From the NCBI GenBank assembly GCA_012962365.1, contig DTXR01000040.1, forward strand, positions 1-10,624: a DNA stretch of 10,624 bases, given 5' to 3'. This document shows positions 6,762 through 10,624 of this stretch, piece by piece. The notes under the pieces were generated by a model, which was not told where the DNA came from, did not search any database, and saw only the letters and a list, made by a program, of their open reading frames with translations. The stretch comes from Chromatiaceae bacterium. GTDB lineage: Bacteria > Pseudomonadota > Gammaproteobacteria > Chromatiales > Chromatiaceae. Each line of letters opens with the position of its first letter. The first letter of the stretch is position 1. The translations under genes were made by a program, and so were the position numbers.

Positions 6762-6787
6762 AAAACCGGGCCGGAAAGCCGGCCCGG
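6762..6787 (-). terminator. Intercistronic terminator/attenuator after rubrerythrin
   Basis: Read on the - strand, CCGGGCCGG (6787-6779) and CCGGCCCGG (6774-6766) form a perfect 9-bp GC stem with a CTTT loop, followed at once by TTTT (6765-6762). This is a classical intrinsic terminator shape, with a short T run. It sits between rubrerythrin and the iron-sulfur gene, just before the latter's ribosome binding site. Partial read-through would give much rubrerythrin and less of the two downstream proteins. Confidence 0.75.
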
Positions 6788-6799
6788 GTACTATCTCAC

Positions 6800-7219
6800 T
6801 CAGCTATCCAGCGCATCCAGAGCTTTCTGGAAACGGTTGGCGTGAGAACGCTCCGCCTTGGCCAGGGTCTCGAACCAGTCGGCAATCTCATCGAAGCCTT
6901 CATCGCGGGCATCCTTAGCCATGCCGGGATACATATCGGTATACTCATGAGTCTCACCGGCAATGGCAGCCTTGAGGTTGTCTCCGGTAGCACCGATGGG
7001 CAAACCGGTAGCGGGATCACCGGTTTCTTCCAGATATTCCAGATGACCGTGGGCATGGCCGGTTTCACCTTCAGCCGTGGAACGGAATACCGCTGCTACG
7101 TCGTTATAGCCTTCCACATCCGCCTTGGCGGCGAAATACAGGTAGCGGCGGTTTGCCTGGGATTCGCCGGCAAAGGCGTCTTTCAGATGCTGTTCAGTCT
7201 TTGAACCTTTCAGTGACAT
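6800..7219 (-). CDS. Rubrerythrin (diiron peroxidase) without rubredoxin domain
   Basis: This 139-residue ferritin-like protein carries the rubrerythrin diiron ligands: E19 in [11 protein letters not shown]52 and H55 in [11 protein letters not shown]89 (and E92) in AGETHEY, and E123 and H126 in AERSHANRF. Rubrerythrins reduce hydrogen peroxide to water in the cytoplasm using electrons from a small redox protein. The usual C-terminal rubredoxin domain with two CxxC motifs is absent; the protein ends at ALDALDS and contains no cysteine, so an outside electron donor is needed. The ATG at 7219 has AAGGAG 7 nt upstream. The gene lies downstream of oxyR on the same strand, with a predicted OxyR site and promoter between them, and upstream of the iron-sulfur and DUF3501 genes. 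Peroxide induction is therefore likely. Confidence 0.93.
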   Translation of the reverse strand: MSLKGSKTEQHLKDAFAGESQANRRYLYFAAKADVEGYNDVAAVFRSTAEGETGHAHGHLEYLEETGDPATGLPIGATGDNLKAAIAGETHEYTDMYPGMAKDARDEGFDEIADWFETLAKAERSHANRFQKALDALDS

Positions 7220-7257
7220 GTCAGTTCTCCTTTTTTGGTTGAATTGGAAATATACAG

Positions 7258-7290
7258 ACAGGCGCCCGGAGATCTCTTGCGGGCGCTGTT
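7258..7290 (-). promoter_or_regulatory. Hairpin in the rubrerythrin 5' leader
   Basis: GCGCCCG and CGGGCGC (7262-7268 with 7280-7286) form a perfect 7-bp stem around an 11-nt loop, extendable by ACA/TGT after one bulged base. It lies about 40 nt upstream of the rubrerythrin start, inside the leader predicted from the -10 box. It may protect the 5' end or act in attenuation; the following bases on the - strand are not a T run, so a simple terminator is unlikely. Confidence 0.5.
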
Positions 7291-7327
7291 TCTACATTTC
7301 GGAATGGTCTCGCCATCCTCGAAATTA

Positions 7328-7356
7328 ACTATAGGTCAAACAGGGGAGATAACAGA
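7328..7356 (-). promoter_or_regulatory. Predicted rubrerythrin promoter
   Basis: On the - strand, TATAGT (7333-7328) matches five of six bases of the sigma-70 -10 consensus. With a 17-nt spacer, the -35 position (7356-7351) reads TCTGTT, a poor match to TTGACA. A good -10 with a poor -35 is usual at activator-dependent promoters, and the predicted OxyR site ends 2 nt upstream. Transcription would begin near 7321 and leave a leader of about 100 nt. Confidence 0.5.
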
Positions 7357-7357
7357 A

Positions 7358-7394
7358 ATTGTTTGTAACAATGCGGCCAATAGGTATTGGCTAT
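7358..7394 (-). promoter_or_regulatory. Predicted OxyR operator upstream of rubrerythrin
   Basis: The + strand shows ATTG (7358-7361), N7, CAAT (7369-7372), N7, ATAG (7380-7383), N7, CTAT (7391-7394). The known OxyR site is four ATAG/CTAT elements separated by 7 nt each, which contact an OxyR tetramer in four successive major grooves. Spacing here is exact for all three gaps. Two elements match perfectly and two differ by one base while keeping inverted symmetry. It abuts the -35 of the predicted promoter and the neighbouring gene is oxyR. The match was made by eye without a scored matrix. Confidence 0.75.
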
Positions 7395-7483
7395 GACGAG
7401 ATTGCTGCCGCCAGGATGACGACTAAGCTGTTTGAATCGGCATGATCGACTGAAGTAAAGGCCATTCGATACTGACCTATACG

Positions 7484-7497
7484 TCCTGTTTCCAGGA
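7484..7497 (-). terminator. Small hairpin right after oxyR
   Basis: On the - strand, TCCTG and CAGGA form a 5-bp stem capped by GAAA, a stable GNRA-type tetraloop, directly after the oxyR stop codon. There is no T run, so it is at best a weak or accessory termination element. Confidence 0.3.
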
Positions 7498-8430
7498 TTA
7501 TTTATTCAAATGCGTGATGCAACTCAATTTGCTCGCCAGAACGGCTTCACGAAGCACGTCGATGGCCTGGGGACGTGGAAAGCTCTTGCGCCAGGCCAAC
7601 GCCACAACACGGCTGGGGCTGACGTCTTCGAAACGCTTGATGCTCACCAGACGCTGGGAGAAACGATCGGCGCCGGCAGCCGAGCAAGGTAATATGGTAA
7701 CCCCCATGCCGCTGGCCACCATGTAGCGGATGGTTTCGAGGGAACTGCCTTCCAGGTCCGCTACCGTGGTGCCTTCCGCCATGTTGCGCTTGCGGATGCA
7801 ATCCGGGCAGACTTCCAGCACCTGGTCGCGAAAACAATGTCCAGAGCCAAGCAGCAACACCTTTTCCTTGCTGATGTCTTCCATGCTCAAACGCTCCCTG
7901 GCATTCAGCGGATGAGAGCCGGGAACCAGCGCAACGAAGTATTCTTCATACAAGGGTAAGGTGAGTACGCCGTGCTCCTCGAATGGCAGGGAAATGAGAA
8001 TGGCATCCACCTCCCCCTGCTTGAGCTTTTCCGCCAGCACATGCGTATAGTTTTCCTCGATGATCAGGGGCATCTGCGGCGCACGCTCAGCCAGTTCCGT
8101 GATCAGGTAGGGAAACAGATAGGGTCCGATGGTGTAGATGGCGCCGATGCGCAGGGGGGCCACCAGCTGGTCCCGGCCATGCTCGACGATCTCCCTGATG
8201 ACACCGGCCTCTTCCAACACACGCTGTGCCTGTGCGACGACCTGTTCTCCCACAGGTGTCACCGTAACTTCACCCTGGCGTCTCTCGAACAGTTCCACAC
8301 CCAGTTCATTCTCGAGCTTGCGTACCGCCACACTCAAGGTGGGCTGACTGATGAAACAGGCCTCTGCCGCCTTGCCAAAATGCCTGGCCCGGGCCACCGC
8401 TACGATGTATTTGAGTTCGTTCAGCGTCAT
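7498..8430 (-). CDS. oxyR: OxyR, LysR-family hydrogen peroxide sensor
   Basis: This 310-residue LysR-family regulator has an N-terminal winged helix-turn-helix (FGKAAEACFISQPTLSVAVRKLENELG, about 18-44) and a C-terminal regulatory domain. The peroxide-sensing motif is intact: GHCFRDQVLEVC places cysteines at residues 199 and 208, the same numbers as the disulfide-forming pair of E. coli OxyR. A further cysteine at 211 (CPDC) is extra. The GPYLFPYLI and SSLETIRYMVASGMGVTILP segments are also OxyR-like. When oxidised, OxyR activates peroxide defence genes. The ATG at 8430 aligns with the E. coli start, but there is no clear ribosome binding site. It starts only 13 nt after the dctM stop, so it may be transcribed from the TRAP operon or from a promoter inside dctM. 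Rubrerythrin, its likely target, follows. Confidence 0.95.
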   Translation of the reverse strand: MTLNELKYIVAVARARHFGKAAEACFISQPTLSVAVRKLENELGVELFERRQGEVTVTPVGEQVVAQAQRVLEEAGVIREIVEHGRDQLVAPLRIGAIYTIGPYLFPYLITELAERAPQMPLIIEENYTHVLAEKLKQGEVDAILISLPFEEHGVLTLPLYEEYFVALVPGSHPLNARERLSMEDISKEKVLLLGSGHCFRDQVLEVCPDCIRKRNMAEGTTVADLEGSSLETIRYMVASGMGVTILPCSAAGADRFSQRLVSIKRFEDVSPSRVVALAWRKSFPRPQAIDVLREAVLASKLSCITHLNK

Positions 8431-8443
8431 GCTTGAGAGTGTA

Positions 8444-9721
8444 TCAGAACAGTTTGGACACCAGAACCAGGCTCAACCAGGGTACATAGGTGATTACCAG
8501 CAATGCCAGAATCAGAACGCCCATCCACGGCAAGGCAGCCTTGGTGACCTCCCCCAGGGTCATGCCGGAAAGGCCGGCAGCCACATACAGGTTCAGCCCT
8601 ACCGGCGGCGTGATCATGCCCACTTCCATATTCGTGGTCATGACGATGCCCAGATGAATCGGGTCTATACCCAGGGAAAGAGCGATAGGATGAAACAGCG
8701 GAGCGAGAATCAGCAGGATGGCCGAAGGCTCCATGAAATCCCCGGCAAACCAAAGGATGATATTCACCATCAGCAGGAACATCCAGGGTTCCGGATCGGC
8801 AGAAAGCACCGATTGCGCCAGTTCTTGGGGAATGCGCTCTTCGGTGAGTACATGAGCAAAGATCATGGCGCAGGCGATGATGAAGAGCAGCATAGATGTC
8901 ATCTTGGCCGCTTCCAGCATCACCTCCGGCACGTTCCTGAATCCCATGTCCCGGTGCACGAACAAGGCGATGAACGCCGAATACACGGCTGCAACAGCCG
9001 CCGCTTCCGTGGGCGTGAACACCCCGCCATAGATGCCCCCCACCACGATGAAAATCAGCAGTAACCCCCAGAAAGCCCTAAGGAAACACCGGAACAGATG
9101 TTTCCAGCCCAGCCAGGGCTCACTGGGAATATTCATACGGCGGGCCGCCACCCAGGTAGCCGTCATGAGGAAAACGCCCATGAGCATACCCGGAAGAATA
9201 CCGGCAATGAACATCTTGCCCACGGATTCTTCCACCGCATCGGCGTACACGATCATGGGAATGGAAGGCGGAATCAGGATACCCATGCTGCCGGAAGTCG
9301 CTACCACGCCAACAGCAAAACGCTTGTCATATCCTGCGGCGATCATGCCCGGAATCATGATGGAACCGATGGCCACCACCGTAGCTGGCGAGGAGCCGGA
9401 AATCGCCGCGAAGAACATACAGGCCACTACGGTAGCCATGGCCAGCCCGCCGGGCATCCAGCCAACGGTCGCCTTGGCGAAATCTACCAGCCGCTGGGAG
9501 ACGCCCCCCGTGGTCAGAAAATGCGCAGAAAGAATGAAGAAAGGGATCGCCAGCAGCGTGGTGTGCTCCATGGTGTCGAACAGCTTCTGAGCGATGATGA
9601 TGGGCGAATCATCGGTAGCCAGCAGGGTGAATAGCAGACTGGTCAGCCCAAGACTGATAGCGATAGGCACACCGATAAGCAACAAAAACAGCAGGCCCAG
9701 AAACAGGAACAGCGCTTCCAT
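8444..9721 (-). CDS. dctM: TRAP transporter large membrane subunit DctM
   Basis: This 425-residue, very hydrophobic protein is the large (about 12-segment) subunit of a TRAP transporter, which uses a sodium or proton gradient to import a solute delivered by the periplasmic DctP. Family segments are clear: LFLLLIGVPIAISLGL near 11-26, LLAIPFFILSAHFLTTGGVSQRLVDFA near 56-82, GGLAMATVVACMFFAAISGSSPATVVAIG near 91-119, and GSMGILIPPSIPMIVYA near 144-160. The ATG at 9721-9719 shares one base with the dctQ TGA (TGATG) and has AGAGG upstream, which shows tight coupling. The frame is open 49 codons further up, but that part is out-of-frame dctQ sequence. The substrate cannot be told from this subunit. 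Confidence 0.95.
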   Translation of the reverse strand: MEALFLFLGLLFLLLIGVPIAISLGLTSLLFTLLATDDSPIIIAQKLFDTMEHTTLLAIPFFILSAHFLTTGGVSQRLVDFAKATVGWMPGGLAMATVVACMFFAAISGSSPATVVAIGSIMIPGMIAAGYDKRFAVGVVATSGSMGILIPPSIPMIVYADAVEESVGKMFIAGILPGMLMGVFLMTATWVAARRMNIPSEPWLGWKHLFRCFLRAFWGLLLIFIVVGGIYGGVFTPTEAAAVAAVYSAFIALFVHRDMGFRNVPEVMLEAAKMTSMLLFIIACAMIFAHVLTEERIPQELAQSVLSADPEPWMFLLMVNIILWFAGDFMEPSAILLILAPLFHPIALSLGIDPIHLGIVMTTNMEVGMITPPVGLNLYVAAGLSGMTLGEVTKAALPWMGVLILALLVITYVPWLSLVLVSKLF

Positions 9722-10245
9722 CAGATATCCTCTACTTGCTTCAGGGCATCGGCAGCCTCGTTGGCGTGAATGCGCAGGGTTTTGCCCTTGAGAATATCCC
9801 AGCCCACTTGCAGCAGGTGCAGAATCATCAGCCCCAGCCCCACAGGAATAGCCAGATAGGGAATCCATTGAGGTATCTGCAGATCCAGGGTCAGGTCACC
9901 CCATTCATAGATCCTCGTCGTGTACTGAATGGAATACCAGAACACCAGACCCACGAATAGCAGGCACAGGAACACCGCCAGCAGCGCAATATACTTCTGC
10001 ATGGCGGGAGAGAACTTCTCCACCAGTATATCTATGCCGAGATGGGTTCCCGCACGGAACCCGTGGGCCGCCCCCACCAGCACCACCCAAGCGAACAGGT
10101 ATTGCACCAGTTCCAGCACCCAAGTGAAACCGCTGTGAAAGACATAGCGGGCCACCACGTTGTCAAAAAGAAACAAGGTGGCGGCCGCCAGACCCACGGT
10201 AATGACCGTCTTTTCCAGGACCTCCAGGCCCTTGTCCAGATTCAC
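9721..10245 (-). CDS. dctQ: TRAP transporter small membrane subunit DctQ
   Basis: This 174-residue protein has four predicted membrane segments (about 13-35, 43-61, 83-107 and 124-146) and the family's AHGFRAGTHLGIDILVEKFSP segment between the second and third. It partners DctM in the TRAP complex. The GTG at 10245 is chosen because AGGA lies about 9 nt upstream, it begins 19 nt after the dctP stop, and it gives the usual DctQ length. The frame is open to 10371, but the extra N-terminus lies inside dctP and is unlike DctQ (Arg/Trp-rich, low-complexity). The stop overlaps the dctM start by one base. Confidence 0.92.
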   Translation of the reverse strand: MNLDKGLEVLEKTVITVGLAAATLFLFDNVVARYVFHSGFTWVLELVQYLFAWVVLVGAAHGFRAGTHLGIDILVEKFSPAMQKYIALLAVFLCLLFVGLVFWYSIQYTTRIYEWGDLTLDLQIPQWIPYLAIPVGLGLMILHLLQVGWDILKGKTLRIHANEAADALKQVEDI

Positions 10246-10264
10246 CCCAAAAATTCCTGCCGGA

Positions 10265-10624
10265 TCAATGACCGAGGAGCTTGTGAATCTCCGCCAGCAG
10301 GTCCGTGCCGATCTGCTTCTCGAACTGGGGTTCCACGCCGGCCACCGCCTTGCGCCACTGGGCCAGTTCATCCGGTGTCAGCTCCACGACCTTGGCCTTG
10401 CCTGCTGCTTCGATCTTCGCCCGGTCAGCCTTGTCTGCCTCGGCAGCAAACCTGCGGTTGGCCTCCGTGGCTTCCGCCATGATGGCCGTCAGTTCATTGC
10501 GAATGTCATCCGGCAGGCTGTTCCAGAACTTGGCGCTGACCACCACCATGTAACCCAGATAGGAATGATTGGAAACGGTGATGTAGTCCTGCACCTCGAA
10601 GAACTTCTTGGAATAGACATTGGA
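10265..10624 (-). CDS. dctP: TRAP transporter substrate-binding protein DctP, C-terminal part
   Basis: The frame is open to the right edge of the window, so only the last 119 residues are seen. They are typical of a DctP-type periplasmic binding protein: KKFFEVQDYITVSNHSYLGYMVVVSAKFWNSLPDDIRNEL, then a long charged C-terminal helix region (ATEANRRFAAEADKADRAKIEAAG) and ELTPDELAQWRKAV. The protein captures the solute in the periplasm and hands it to DctQM. The DctP type is unrelated in sequence to the TAXI protein elsewhere in the window. The N-terminal domain and the conserved substrate-binding arginine are outside the window, so the ligand is not inferred. dctQ follows after 19 nt. Confidence 0.92.
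   Translation of the reverse strand, partial: SNVYSKKFFEVQDYITVSNHSYLGYMVVVSAKFWNSLPDDIRNELTAIMAEATEANRRFAAEADKADRAKIEAAGKAKVVELTPDELAQWRKAVAGVEPQFEKQIGTDLLAEIHKLLGH

Noticed and set aside
5480..7204. A 574-codon open frame on the + strand
   Set aside because: It is antisense to the iron-sulfur and rubrerythrin genes, both of which have clear family motifs and ribosome binding sites. The translation is rich in His, Gln and Phe, as expected from a shadow of GC-rich codons, and shows no domain.
9722..9868. N-terminal extension of DctM
   Set aside because: These codons are dctQ sequence read out of frame. DctM starts at the TGATG overlap at 9721, where its first membrane segment begins.

Overview
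The window reads as ordinary chromosomal DNA of a gammaproteobacterium with moderately high GC. The proteins resemble E. coli YaiI, PabB and OxyR closely. The TRAP transporters and the rubrerythrin / CCG-domain iron-sulfur / DUF3501 group suggest an environmental lineage, perhaps a Chromatiales-like sulfur oxidiser; that placement is inference. I see no rRNA, tRNA, insertion sequence, phage gene or CRISPR array.

Layout. (1) 1-264 is an upstream region with two marked inverted repeats. It leads into a YaiI/YqxD-family (DUF188) gene at 265-726 on the + strand. (2) Convergent to it, on the - strand, lies pabB (about 3587-2220), then a membrane-anchored TAXI-family substrate-binding protein (2207-912), then an unlisted 49-codon ORF (915-766) joined to it by an ATGA overlap. 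(3) A divergent intergenic region leads to a secreted, six-cysteine, acidic protein of unknown function (3840-4556, + strand), followed by hairpins and a possible terminator. (4) From 10624 down to 4729 everything is on the - strand: the end of dctP, then dctQ, dctM, oxyR, rubrerythrin, an HdrD/GlpC-like iron-sulfur protein and DUF3501.

The strongest system in the window is the oxyR-rubrerythrin region. The LysR regulator has the OxyR redox cysteines at exactly C199 and C208. The gap between oxyR and the rubrerythrin gene holds a four-part site, ATTG-N7-CAAT-N7-ATAG-N7-CTAT (7358-7394), which fits the OxyR operator layout. It sits just upstream of a good -10 box with a poor -35, as expected for an activated promoter. 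A 9-bp GC hairpin with a T run separates rubrerythrin from the two downstream genes and probably lowers their expression. The simplest model is a peroxide-induced operon. Rubrerythrin would reduce peroxide, and the iron-sulfur protein, with DUF3501, might supply or handle electrons, because this rubrerythrin lacks a rubredoxin domain.

Other points of interest are oxyR lying 13 nt behind a TRAP dctPQM operon, an apparently orphan TAXI protein with a C-terminal membrane/cytoplasmic extension downstream of pabB, and the small coupled ORF after it.
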